DNA of 64,000 nucleotides from Ostrinia nubilalis (GCF_963855985.1 NC_087107.1:3038001-3102000); one strand, 5' to 3'; positions 41,640 to 51,722 are shown, numbered from the stretch's first letter. A program made the numbers and translations. The notes: a model not told the origin generated them from the letters alone.

Positions 41640-42630
41640 TTATTCCACAATTGCAAGTCTACTATGACAAGAGGGATAGCGACGTGCCCGGTTCACGTCC
41701 CGAAACTAGTTTTCGTATCCGCGAGAGGGGCGGCGCCCTGTGCGAGGTTTATCGAGTGTTAGTCTGGATACTTACAACTAGGGGGGTAGGATGTGGTTCG
41801 TTAGCTCAAGCCAGAGACCGAAGCCTCGATAGTGAGTACGACCACTAGGGAAAGGCGTCGGACCTACGGGGCGAGGGGGTGTGAAGTTCAGGAAGGGTGG
41901 CAGCAGGATTGCTACCGCAGGTTCGGGATGAGTATCTCATGCACTACTCGGTAAGGACGAGAACCGGTTGGCTATCAACGATAGAACGTCTCAACACGAC
42001 GCTTTATGGCGCCGCGGATTAGTGACGAGGTATCGGATCAAGCCAGAGTCGAACAGTTAGGGTTAGTAGGGAACAATGTGGATAGCTATTCGCTAGGGAC
42101 TCTGTGCAATGCAGCCGAGGGAACGATAGACGCGCGCGCGAACGTCTGGCTGTTACAATGGCTCCCGAGCGAATGCTAGGCGCCCTTTTTTTTTTTTTTT
42201 TTTGAAGGGACGCGCGCTGGTAGCTTGAGGAGCTTTTCCAGCTTCACCGGGCAGAGTGGCGAGTACAGAAGGTACTCTAGCCGTTTGGCGATCGTCGGTG
42301 CGCGTGCCGACGAGGCCGAGTGTGGGCTTCGCGTAGCGAAGCCCAGGCTCGTCCGCGTCGGACGCAGACCGACGTTCGCGATCGGGCCGTATCGAGCGCA
42401 TAAGGCGCCCGATCAGTGGCGAACCCAACTAGAGGGTTGCCCACCGCGGTGTTGGACCCAAGTCCAGCCTACGGCGGGCTCACTCTAGTGCTAGGCGCCC
42501 GCGGTCGCCGCCGTCTCTTATATTAGCTCGGTCCGTGCGGCGTGCGGCCGCGCAGCCGTAGGGTTGTCAAAATCTCTGCGCTCGGTGCTAGGGCTGTCGA
42601 TGCGTCGCGGGGCGCGTCACAAGCTTACTT
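41640..42630. other. GC-rich block of unknown origin
   Basis: About 1 kb clearly richer in GC than both sides (GAGAGGGGCGGCGCCCTGTG, GGGGCGAGGGGGTGTGAAGT, CGTGCGGCGTGCGGCCGCGC). Frames inside (41651-41848, 42153-42428, 42225-42488) are probably chance effects of composition. A retroposed piece is inserted at 42186-42488. The block could be part of a GC-rich retrotransposon or foreign DNA; I do not recognise it. Confidence 0.5.
42186..42488 (-). mobile_element. 303-bp retroposon with poly-A tail and 12-bp duplication
   Basis: TGCTAGGCGCCC flanks it perfectly at 42174-42185 and 42489-42500. The left edge is a run of 18 T (42186-42203), that is a poly-A tail on the - strand. The body is GC-rich and holds a GGGCTTCGC/GCGAAGCCC hairpin (42324-42344). 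A 91-residue - strand frame covers part of it without known motifs. It is a SINE or strongly truncated LINE. Confidence 0.88.
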
Positions 42631-43320
42631 CCTTTTATAGGTGAATCAAGTAATATGCTGACAGAGGTGAAAACTTCTGTTTGTTTGTACATAAGGGAAC
42701 CTTTGACAGTAATATTGCAAATACCTACCGGTGATAAAATGAAAAGTCTTCCTGAAAATATTGTCCCAAATTAATGATAACGAAATGAAGTTTACCAAAG
42801 ATTTTTTTATTTTTTTTGCCCTCACGCCTCACTCCACCGATATCTTCTTCTTAAGTTTGACTAGTTTTTGACAAACACGTAGAGTTCATGGTTAACTTTT
42901 CTCTGCCTATCCGCATAATGATTCAAGAAATAAAACACAAGTAACTGTAGACAATTTGATATTAGTTTTCGAATCGAGATCATTTCACTACGGTGGTACA
43001 GGCGGGTCGTTACATTCCCTCTAATATGGTCGAGTGAAGCGATGGCTGGTTCACTCGTCATGTCTGTGAACAGGCGCTGCTTTCGGGGACTGGTCAATCC
43101 AAGTTATTCAAATTTATGTATGCGAGTCATTTCTACTAGTATCTTAATATGTAAGTCTAGATATTAGCACGTCACTACCTTGTTTAATATACCACGCAAT
43201 CTTGTATACCCATTCTTATAAGATACACCATACAAGAATGCATGGTAAATTCAGTGAACTGCTCCTGAATCGAATGTACCTACTACTACTATTTCTATTT
43301 ATTTATATTAACCGGCAGAC
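42631..43320. other. No gene seen
   Basis: AT-rich again. A 78-residue - strand frame at 42861-43097 has no known motif. Confidence 0.3.
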
Positions 43321-43500
43321 AGTGGTGACTGAGTTTGTTGCGGCGCTTCTTCTCAGCACTTGCCAAATGTTAGTCTCGAAGCGCTGGTAGGGTAAAAAGA
43401 TTATGAGACATGTAGAGGCTCCTTAAGAGCAAAATGACGATTTGTAAGAACTATTTATTAGTCCAAACAAATAAAGAAATTTTGACTTTGACTTTGACTT
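43321..43500 (+). repeat. CR1-like LINE 3' fragment, copy 3, with TTTGACTT tail
   Basis: AGTGGTGACTGAGTTTGTTG, CGGCGCTTCTTCTCAGCACT, TAGTCTCGAAGCGCTGGTAG, TAGAGGCTCCTTAAGAGCAA and a TTTTGACTTTGACTTTGACT tail. This copy shows the complete 3' region. Reverse copies lie at 58945-59040 and 63775-63905. Confidence 0.7.
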
Positions 43501-43837
43501 ACGTCCCAAACAATATACGAGTGCTAATTCAATTGAAACCGTTAAGAATGTTATGTCAAGAAATATTACATTGTTTATAGAGGTCAAGGTATAAAGCAGC
43601 ATAACTTACCAAAACACAGTAAACTACAAACTATGGGCCCTTTGATTCACACACATTCGTATGATGTATTGTTCCATTTATTCAAACTGTGGATCAAACG
43701 TAATAACCATATCCCATAATTAAAACCAACTGTTAATTTACAGTTTACTATTCAAACAGTTCAAAACGTAAAGCTATAAACACACCAGATGCTATAAAAC
43801 ACGTATGTTAAAGGATTTGCCATACTGCCTTCTGCGG
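43501..43837. other. No gene seen
   Basis: AT-rich; nothing recognised. Confidence 0.3.
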
Positions 43838-44221
43838 GCAGCAGTTCGGTCAAAGTGAACGCAGCCCACCCACAAGATGGTCCGATTATCAGATAAAGGT
43901 AGCAGGAAGGCGCTGGATGCAGGCCGCTACCAACCGTGCGATGTGTAAGTCATTGGGGGAGGCCTATGTTCAGCAGTGGACGTCCTGTGGCTGAAATGAT
44001 GATGATGATGAACGCAGCCCGCATTATGTATGTACAACATTGGCGGTCCGGGCAATACAATCTGTCAATGGTCGTGATAAGGCAATCTGTCAGAGGCCCA
44101 ATTTGCGTTCTTTGCTCATGCCCGCACAGTCAAATCGCATCAATACAAAATGTATAGAGACCGACAATGTTGTTCATACATAATGCGGGCTGAGTTCACT
44201 TTGGTGACCGCTGGCCGCTGA
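43838..44221. mobile_element. MITE split by an RTE insertion
   Basis: After removal of 43868-44008 the ends are GTCAAAGTGAACGCAGCCC and, from the other strand, GTCACCAAAGTGAACTCAGC; both continue as CCGCATTATGTATG.ACAACATTG. The inverted repeat is about 60 bp long. The exact outer ends are uncertain by several bases. Confidence 0.7.
43868..44008 (+). mobile_element. RTE-type LINE 3' end inside a MITE
   Basis: Frame PTRWSDYQIKVAGRRWMQAA, TNRAMCKSLGEAYVQQWTSC, G, stop, then a (TGA)n tail. TGAACGCAGCCC at 43856-43867 and 44009-44020 is a perfect 12-bp target duplication, and the duplicated bases belong to the MITE arm. The RTE insertion is therefore younger than the MITE. Confidence 0.9.
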
Positions 44222-44249
44222 ACAGAACTGGCTCAACCACCATTAAACC

Positions 44250-44620
44250 CTGTGTACCAAGTACCTAATGACTACCTGCAAGCTCTTTTGACACTCAGGA
44301 ACCGCCCACTCGCTGGTTGTTCACTGGGCTTCGACCCATGTCGTTTCACCCGGTGGGCTGGTACCGCGCCAAGAGCGGGACAGTGGTGCCAAAGTAGAAG
44401 CTACAGGTCAGTCCGTCGCACAAGCAACGTCACAATTACCGACTGGCAGAAACCAGTCGAGAAGCAGCCCGGGCTATAAACATCAGCTTGAAGCCCGAAC
44501 AAAAAATCGAAGAACCAGATGATGATAATGCCGCAGAACCTGAGCGCAGAACGAATCCAATGTGGCAAAACTTCTAGCGAACACTGCTCAACACCCGCTC
44601 GCACAGTGGAAACACACCTT
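44250..44620 (+). pseudogene. Coding-like GC-richer fragment, broken
   Basis: One frame reads GLRPMSFHPVGWYRAKSGTV then VPK and a stop at 44393-44395. The same frame goes on as KLQVSPSHKQRHNYRLAETS, REAARAINISLKPEQKIEEP, DDDNAAEPERRTNPMWQNF and a stop (44577). The charged, low-repeat composition is protein-like. No family is recognised; it may be a decayed retroelement or processed pseudogene. Confidence 0.35.
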
Positions 44621-46080
44621 AACCTAAGGGTCCATTTATAAAGGGATCTACGCTTGAGAACCCAAACGCGTTACGAAGGTCACTGTCAAACAATACCTCC
44701 CAAAATTAAAACACTTGAAGAGATGTCGAAATAGTACATCTAATATCCGTTCTCATACTTCCGAAATGGTTAAGAAGATGCGCATGACCTTTATATTGTT
44801 GGTAGTAAAGGTTAAATAGGTGGTCAACATCATTAGGTTAAAGTTATGATCGGTGATCTTCTTTTGTTAGTGGGCATTGTGAAATAAGGATCATTATATC
44901 ACAATGACTGTGAGAAAATATTGTGAATACTTGTTAATATAGATGAGTGATTAGGAACATATTTACTATAAATATATAAATATATATATTTACTAACTCG
45001 TATATTTTGCTGCGGCGACCAGTTAATACCGAAGTAACTAAAGGTACCTACTGAATTGCTATAAATTAATAACGGATTTGCGTAGACTGAAGTTTGGAAC
45101 GACAGCTCTACGAGTAGGTAATATTTTGATTTCTACGAAATTCATTCTTTACCTTCATGATTGAATGAGAGAGCGAAACTTTTTTTGACTTGGAGCTTCT
45201 GGGTTTCACAGACACACGTAATCTAAAGTATATTTCTATGGCTTTAATCAACCATTAAAAAAAAGGGTTATATTCCATAGGAACCCTGTTCCCCAACGTT
45301 TATTTATCCGAGCCTACCCGATCAATAAAAAAATTCATGCCCCTTAATTAAGTTTTAATTAAAAATGTCCTGTGACTGAGGAAGAAAAATAAGTTTTAGT
45401 TTATTTCCGAGAAACTATGTCAGCCACCTACTTATATTAATTCACTCTGTAATATGAGTAAGTCCTTAGTCCTATTAGTTTCACATAAAAATGTGTGCCA
45501 CCTCTGTAAGATGCGAACAAGTACAGATTAGCGGCAGGTGTTGCCAATCGCCAACAGCACAATTTGCCGAACGAACAAGTCGCTCTGATTGCAGACGCTC
45601 TATTATTCATTGTTCGCCGCGAACATGACTTTGTGGGTTTAAGGTGGCTGCTCACTATAGTGTCCGTTTCACATTTAAATTATTTTTAGTTAGTATGTAC
45701 TATGGAGGCCCTTTTCAGAACACTTGTACTAAATGTAGCATGGCTTACCACCACCTCGAGACAACATATTAACGAGTAGGTACTGAAAAGACGGATGAAA
45801 TAATGCACTTTTGTCATAATATAATAGAAATAGAACACCTTTATTTGACTAGAATTATTGTCATAATTTGTCTCAGCTTTATGTCATTATTTTGTAAACT
45901 GCTATTCGTTTTTCATTATTAAATTGCTGAATCTTGCTCTGATATTTCTGAAAAAAAGAAACAAGATAATAATATAGTTTAATATGTGCCTAAAATAAAA
46001 ATAATGTACATTTCAAATTCTCTCTCTCAATAACTAAAATTAACTGAGTTTTATTAAAAGTAGGAGTAATTACAAATGTG
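44621..46080. other. No gene seen
   Basis: AT-rich with frequent stops on both strands. An ATATATAAATATATATAT run lies near 44971-44988. Nothing recognised. Confidence 0.35.
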
Positions 46081-46315
46081 CAAAATGTATCTAAATATAA
46101 AAAAAGACTTAAAAGTAACCTCACAAGTGTACAGACGCCCTAACGAGTTGCGCAGACGCTCGTTTCACGCACCGCTTTATTGGCGATCACTCCCGCGCAT
46201 GTTTAACGACACAGCTAACTGCTTTCCGTTTAAACCTTTTGTTTATTGCGTGTTTTGATTTACATACGGGGTTTAAGAGGTGTTTTAAAGAACACTTGAA
46301 AATTTATGTGGGAAT
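46081..46315 (+). pseudogene. Possible LINE protein C-terminus remnant
   Basis: The frame YRRPNELRRRSFHAPLYWRS, LPRMFNDTANCFPF is followed, after a frame change, by FKRCFKEHLKIYVGIK and a stop. The order (RR.SFH.P, a small aliphatic stretch, F...F.KHL..) recalls the C-terminus of CR1-like LINE proteins. Weak evidence; other origins are possible. Confidence 0.35.
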
Positions 46316-46345
46316 TAAGTACTTTACCTAAGTTGCACTTAACTA

Positions 46346-46977
46346 TATCCAAAAAAGCGAAAAGCCACTGACTCACTCACTCACTCATCACGAAATCTCA
46401 GAAACTACAAGTGCTAAGAGTCTCAAATTTTGCATGGGGATTCATTTTAGAACGTAGGTGCTCACTAAGGCCTCAGCCTCGAACTTAGCGGGCAGCGGGG
46501 CGGCGGCGGCGGCGGCGCGGGAGCGGGGCGGGCAACGCAGACCCGTTCTCGAAACCAGCGGGCAGCTCGCGCGGCGCTTTAGCGGCGAAGTGTTGTGTTC
46601 GGGGTTTGTATTGTCGAGATATTTGTTTTTATTCGCAAACGAAATGTCTGAACAACGGCGACAATTTTATTTCGATTCAAATTTATTCCTAACGCTCGAT
46701 TTATTGTGGGCAAAAGAAGGAGTGCGCTGCCCGCTCGTTACCCGCTCCCTCGCCGCTGCCCGCTCGTTGCCCGCTCCGGCGCCGCTGCCGCGCCGCTGTT
46801 TTCGAGAACCGGTCTATTTGATTTCACGCATAAGATCCTGCCGCTGCCGCGCCGCCGCCGCTCCCGCCCCGCTGCCCGCTAAGTTCGAGGCTGAGGCCTA
46901 AGACGGGATTTTGCAAAATTCAATCCCTAAGGGGATAAAACGGGATACACGCGTACGAAGTCGCGGGCGGCCGCTAG
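46346..46977 (-). repeat. GCGGCCGC-head family, copy 5, split by a GC-rich element
   Basis: + strand order: ACTGACTCACTCACTCACTC tail, CACGAAATCTCAGAAACTAC, GAACGTAGGTGCTCACTAA, [insert], TAAGACGGGATTTTGCAAAA, GATAAAACGGGATACACGCG, TACGAAGTCGCGGGCGGCCG, CTAG. It matches 37112-37308 on both sides of the insert. Confidence 0.88.
46469..46898. mobile_element. 430-bp GC-rich Harbinger-like MITE
   Basis: Perfect 35-bp terminal inverted repeats begin GGCCTCAGCCTCGAACTTAG and continue CGGGCAGCGGGGCGG. TAA flanks it (46466-46468, 46899-46901), a 3-bp TWA duplication as in PIF/Harbinger, confirmed by the unbroken sister repeat at 37112-37308. Inner inverted blocks (GTTCTCGAAACC / GTTTTCGAGAACC) and GC-rich GCGG and CCGCTGCC repeats fill the arms; the middle is AT-rich. 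A frame with MSEQRRQFYFDSNLFLTLDL spans the centre, but it is open mainly because of GC composition. Confidence 0.9.
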
Positions 46978-47026
46978 TTTTAGATAACCTTAAAAGAAAA
47001 TGTCAGTACCTATAGAGCTCCCGGGA

Positions 47027-47054
47027 TCAAAAATCTGATAATTCAGATTTTTGA
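47027..47054. repeat. 12-bp-arm perfect hairpin
   Basis: TCAAAAATCTGA, loop TAAT, TCAGATTTTTGA. No associated element was found. Confidence 0.85.
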
Positions 47055-47830
47055 GTTGGTAAGTAATCTTACCAAAACCATTTTTATAGGTAGATCTTAT
47101 GTGGATTTTGTATTTTGTTATACATTCCACTCTATTTATGTCCTTTTCCATGGTGTAAATATAATCTACCTCTTCATCTATACTCTAAACTCTCTTCAAC
47201 TCACTCTACGGGCTAAATTCATTTATCTATCTGGTTTAGCTATGTAAACTGAAATACGTTACAAAACTTACAAATAAGTTAAGTACTTTCACGTTCACCT
47301 TTTAAATCACAGGTCTAGCGATGTAATGATATGTACCTAGATACAATTTTAATGTGACTGGTACTTATTCCAGTTTGATACCTATCTAACATCAACAAAT
47401 GTAAATCTAGATCAAAAAAGTCTAACTAATTACTTAAATTGGCCGTAACAAATCATTATACAAGTACTACATTTATACATCACTCTATCCATTCATTAAT
47501 ACCTAATAAGCGGCTATCAAATACGATAATTGTAGACCAGTTGATTGTAGCAAGATCATTATCAAACGTGATAATGGACCACGTCATACAAATTACATAT
47601 TACATGCTGTCATACATACACAGGGTCATGGAAGATAGAATGAAGAATACTCCTGAAACATCTTAAAGAAAAAAGCAATGTTAATAATACATTGTCCCTA
47701 TTAGAGTTTGTTCCCACGGCAATTTAAACGGATCGGTTTTTTGCGGGATACTGCAAACTGTATGTTCGTGTAAACGTTAATATTAAAACAAGTATACTAC
47801 TAAACGGGATCCTGCAAGAAACGGGATGTC
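47055..47830. other. No gene seen
   Basis: AT-rich. Frames at 47056-47247 and 47439-47666 have no recognisable domain. Confidence 0.3.
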
Positions 47831-47842
47831 TCCTGGGGATCA

Positions 47843-47940
47843 TCATTATCATCTCAGCCATAGGACGTCCACTGCTGAACATAGTCCTCCCCCAATGCTT
47901 TCCATGTCACCCGGTTGGTAGCGGCCTGCGTCCAGCGCCT
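47843..47940 (-). mobile_element. RTE-type LINE 3' tip
   Basis: The - strand codes for RRWTQAATNRVTWKALGE and the end of the RTE protein, with TGGCTGAGATGATAATGATG tail. TCCTGGGGATCA at 47831-47842 and 47941-47952 is a perfect 12-bp target duplication. The copy is only 98 bp long. Confidence 0.88.
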
Positions 47941-47952
47941 TCCTGGGGATCA

Positions 47953-49287
47953 AGCCTCTAGTATTCGTTAAGCTACTAAGAATTTTATTCACGGAGGAGT
48001 CTGAAAATTAAACTATAGCTTTGTACCTTCTATACCTTCTCCTAAACACATCCTTGTATTTTTGTATTACCTGTATTGTAGTTTTGCCAAATAAATACAA
48101 TAATCCATCATTGGTCCTTTCAAATTACATTAACACACTAATGTTTGTTAACCAATAAAGTAAAACACATCAGTAATTTAGAATAAACAAGCCTTCAATG
48201 TTTCCCATCTAATTTCATTAGAAACCGATTTAGAGATTGCATTCTTTTGTACAAAAGCCACAGTAAAAATGTAACCAGTTAGTTCAGTACGTATCATAAT
48301 TTAAAGACGAAGACCAGCGTCGTGGCATTATCTACTGAGATGCTACGACACCATGCTGAGTGGATACCTTTTCAGTATCATTGTTACCTACTCGTTAAGT
48401 AATTTTAAGTATTGTTGTAAGTTAAGTGTTTTGTCGATGATACTGTATAAACATTTCTTCTTTCTTTCTAAAAACCTTTGTAGACCTGATTCTAGGAAAA
48501 AAGGTGCAGAAGATGAGCACGTCGTGCTAAGCACTGTACAGTGTAGGCACTTGTTGATAACGACAAAAATGTAGTGTGATATGCTGTCGTCTATACCTTA
48601 TATTTTTATCCACACTTAGTACTTATTCTAAAAAAAACCAATAATACTTTTTATGCTTCTATTAACAAAATTAGTTCGTGAATTAAAGCTCTACCATCAC
48701 CATCCATCGATCAAAATCTACTTTCGCGAGTTCGCTCGACCGTTACATTACACACAATATAATCAGCATTTATAAAATTTTATCAGTCATCTTAACACTA
48801 TCATATACAAATACAGACATGTTTTGTTGATCCCCAATTCCTACCTCCAATTGAAGATGCATTACCAACCCTAATTTAGACTGTGGCAAATGTTGGTTCA
48901 TATTGTGCAGTTAAAAATACAATGCACCGCGTTTTGCAACGTCTGAGTGTACATCTGATAATATTCTTTGCGAATCAATGCTGCACTTGCAAAATTGCAG
49001 ATTTATGGTCTAACCGACCGACGGACGTGCTGAGCTAAGTGGAGATTAGCGGCTAGACTGTTCGCGATGCGGATGTAAATTAGATTGCAATGTAGACAGG
49101 TGATTTGTATTACTGATGAGTTTGTCTACAGTTTGCTTAGTTATATATAACCCATATATCCCATATATACGGTATAGTTTTCTTATTTACCTTAAGTAAA
49201 AGCCTTTAAGATAGTGATAAACTGCATTAGTTTTTAGTCCTCATTATGACATTATAAGCCAAGAGTCAGTTGTAGAGTCATAGACAA
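47953..49287. other. No gene seen
   Basis: AT-rich. GCCAAATAAATACAATAATC near 48088-48107 resembles a LINE tail. A 73-residue frame at 48353-48574 has no motif. Confidence 0.35.
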
Positions 49288-49400
49288 AGGTAGACGTCCA
49301 CTGCTGAACATAGGCCTCCCCCAACAATCATTGGTAACGGCTTGCATACTGGATGCTAGATGAAGAAGATGCCTTCCTTGCCTACCTTTATGAGGGCTGA
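49288..49400 (-). repeat. RTE-type LINE 3' tip, rearranged
   Basis: GACGTCCACTGCTGAACATA and GGCCTCCCCCAACAATCATT are the reversed RTE end, followed by GGTAACGGCTTGCATACTGG and CTTCCTTGCCTACCTTTATG with small deletions and changes. The TGA tail is missing. Confidence 0.65.
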
Positions 49401-49903
49401 AGCTGTGGACAGGCAGAAAAAAAGGATTTTTGCAGTCTTTTTTACATGATCTTTTGTGATTAGAGACGTGCCGTGCAGGAATATTCTGGGTAACTATCCT
49501 CATTACTCCCTGATTGGTATAATTTCCAGGAAACTCTACCTCTCTTAAGGGAACAATATTCAGTATTGCAAGGAACGGCACTTACCTACTTAAATAACTC
49601 ATAGCAGTAATTCAAGTTGTATAGTAGTCATTATTTTCACTGTCATCTTTATTATAAAATAACTTTAATTCACCGTCATAAAAACATCGCAATTACATTG
49701 ATAACCGTTGCAAAATGAGACAAGCAGCAAACATAAGGTTTCGAAATTACTTATTTTCTTCGCAATAAACAAGCTATTCAGACACATGATTAAGTTAAAG
49801 GTGAACAATGAAGAAAGGCTCAAGGTCAGGCGTTGATTAAAATTCTGGGATTGGAATAATAAAAGGACAAACGCACATCAAGCGAAACACAGTATTATCC
49901 ATC
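49401..49903. other. No gene seen
   Basis: AT-rich; a 109-residue - strand frame over 49252-49581 overlaps the RTE remnant and has no domain. Confidence 0.3.
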
Positions 49904-50074
49904 TAATACTAATATTATAAAGTTGAAGACTTTATTTCTTTAAATGCGCTAATCTCAGAAACTAGTGGTCTGATTTGAAAAATTCTTTCAGTGTTAGACA
50001 ATTCATTTATCGAGGAAGGATATAGGCTAAAATCATCACAAACCCAAAGTAACTATTCCACGCGGTCGAAGTCT
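49904..50074 (-). repeat. GACTTCG-type dispersed repeat (reverse)
   Basis: + strand: TAATACTAATATTATAAAGT, GCGCTAATCTCAGAAACTAG, TGGTCTGATTTGAAAAATTC and CCACGCGGTCGAAGTC. This is the reverse of 20735-20965 with its head shortened. Confidence 0.7.
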
Positions 50075-50364
50075 AGTGTATCTATAATATCAACAGCACA
50101 TCAGATTATACATTTTTTGTAGCAAAATATCATTCGTTACAACTTCATAAGATGTGCTACAGTATTACCATGAAGTCCTGTCGTCTATACCTTGACGTGA
50201 GTCGAGCTATTTTCAACAGGAATGGGTCTATGATGAGCTTTGTTTTATTGAAACCTTCTCTAGATAATACACCGTGTAACAGTTGCTCATATCCACTAAT
50301 ATTAACCCAAATATCCAAATCCTCAGTATATAAAAGATCTACACTCGTAGCTTGCTACCTTATT

Positions 50365-50412
50365 TTTGAAAGAAAGAAAGAAAGAAAGAAAAAATATTTA
50401 TTTGGTACTAAA
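50365..50412 (-). repeat. LINE 3' tail, (TTTC)n type, second copy
   Basis: GAAAGAAAGAAAGAAAGAAA then AAATATTTATTTGGTACTA, matching 14183-14235 at the same junction. The upstream LINE body (to the right) is not recognisable. Confidence 0.5.
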
Positions 50413-51558
50413 TGATACACGGAGAAATACTCCGTCAAATGCATCTCCAGCCCGCGCCGCTCATTTTCCTTGTGGAAGAGTAGCCTAACAATTGAGTTGC
50501 AATTACTGAAATATGCCTCAGTACTTCCCTATCTGATAAGGCAGTAAGTTATAGACCTACTCGTGGCTCTGAACTTCTGAAAGGCTTGACATTTCAACCC
50601 GATAGGTCTTCACGGAATCACGACTCGCCACACATGGAGATTGATTAAAAAAAAGTGAGCTGATTTACTGTAGTTTATTAATATTCCTTATAAACTGTAA
50701 TCGATTAAATAATAATAGTAGAAATCAATTAAGCTACATTTCAGTTTTTTTCTTTCTTACATTTCGATTTTTAATGATGATATATCCTAAGTAAGGTAGG
50801 TAGGTAATTAAATTGTTATATTGGTTTCGTTCATAGGCATTTCTTTTCTTTTTTTCTTAGATTCAAGGATTAGCGTCAATTGAGGGCTCTACATTAATCA
50901 AACCTATCCCCATAAAAGTTTTACCACAGAATAATAATAAGTACTAAAGCATTTAAAATTTTATTACACTCTAACCTTCAACACTACAAAGTTTACTTCC
51001 TTTACTTGTCTATTTTCATCATGTCCCTTTATCAATTCGTATCAAGACCCCTCAAAGCACCCTACTTAACCTGTGCTGTAACCAACCAGGAAGGCTCGCT
51101 ATCTGGATCTGAGAGGTAGCAATCAGACCCAAGATGAGCAGATCGCCAATTAGCCAATCAACAACGGTATCGATCCATGGTATCGATCGTGACGGACTGT
51201 GGGAAGATGAAAAGTCGATATTGGTTACGCAAATTGTAGGGGGTTAAGATATGCTACGTCAGTTTTGAAGGCAAAATTAAATAGCAGTTTCAGAAATCTG
51301 CTTTCCATAATAATATAGTATAAATATGGCATTTCTCATCTTAACAACCAATTAAACAAGTCACAAAACGACAGAACAGAACGAAGTAATGACAGAACGA
51401 AATCCACGCGGGAAAAGCCGCGGGTAAAAGTTATATTTTAGCATATATTTACGTATAAATAAATAATCAGTGAAATGACGTCATTATACTTAAGAAACAA
51501 AATCACAACAAACCAAACAACGTTTGTTCTTTCCGCACGAAACGGCTGTTAAAATGTT
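50413..51558. other. No gene seen
   Basis: AT-rich. GGTATCGATCCATGGTATCG at 51162-51183 is a short imperfect tandem repeat. ATCCACGCGGGAAAAGCCGC near 51403-51422 is a reversed GACTTCG-type head remnant. Confidence 0.35.
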
Positions 51559-51722
51559 AGGGCTATATTTCACCGGGACACCATGGCGGCTACCAACAAA
51601 ATGTATACAGTTCTATAGAGAGTTACTCACCTGGTGTCCGTTTGGTTGCGCAAAGCTGTATACATTTTGTTGGTAGCGGCGACTGGTTGCGCCGCCATGG
51701 TGTCCCGGTGAAATATAGCCCT
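51559..51722. mobile_element. 164-bp hairpin MITE
   Basis: AGGGCTATATTTCACCGGGA plus CACCATGGCGG at the left is exactly repeated in reverse at the right (CCGCCATGGTGTCCCGGTGA and so on), and inner blocks ACCAACAAAATGTATACAG / CTGTATACATTTTGTTGGT pair too. No convincing target duplication. Nearly the whole sequence can fold into one hairpin. Confidence 0.85.

Noticed and set aside
42153..42488. Open frames on both strands in the GC-rich block
   Set aside because: GC-rich sequence has few stops; the frames overlap each other and cross the retroposon boundaries, so they are composition effects.
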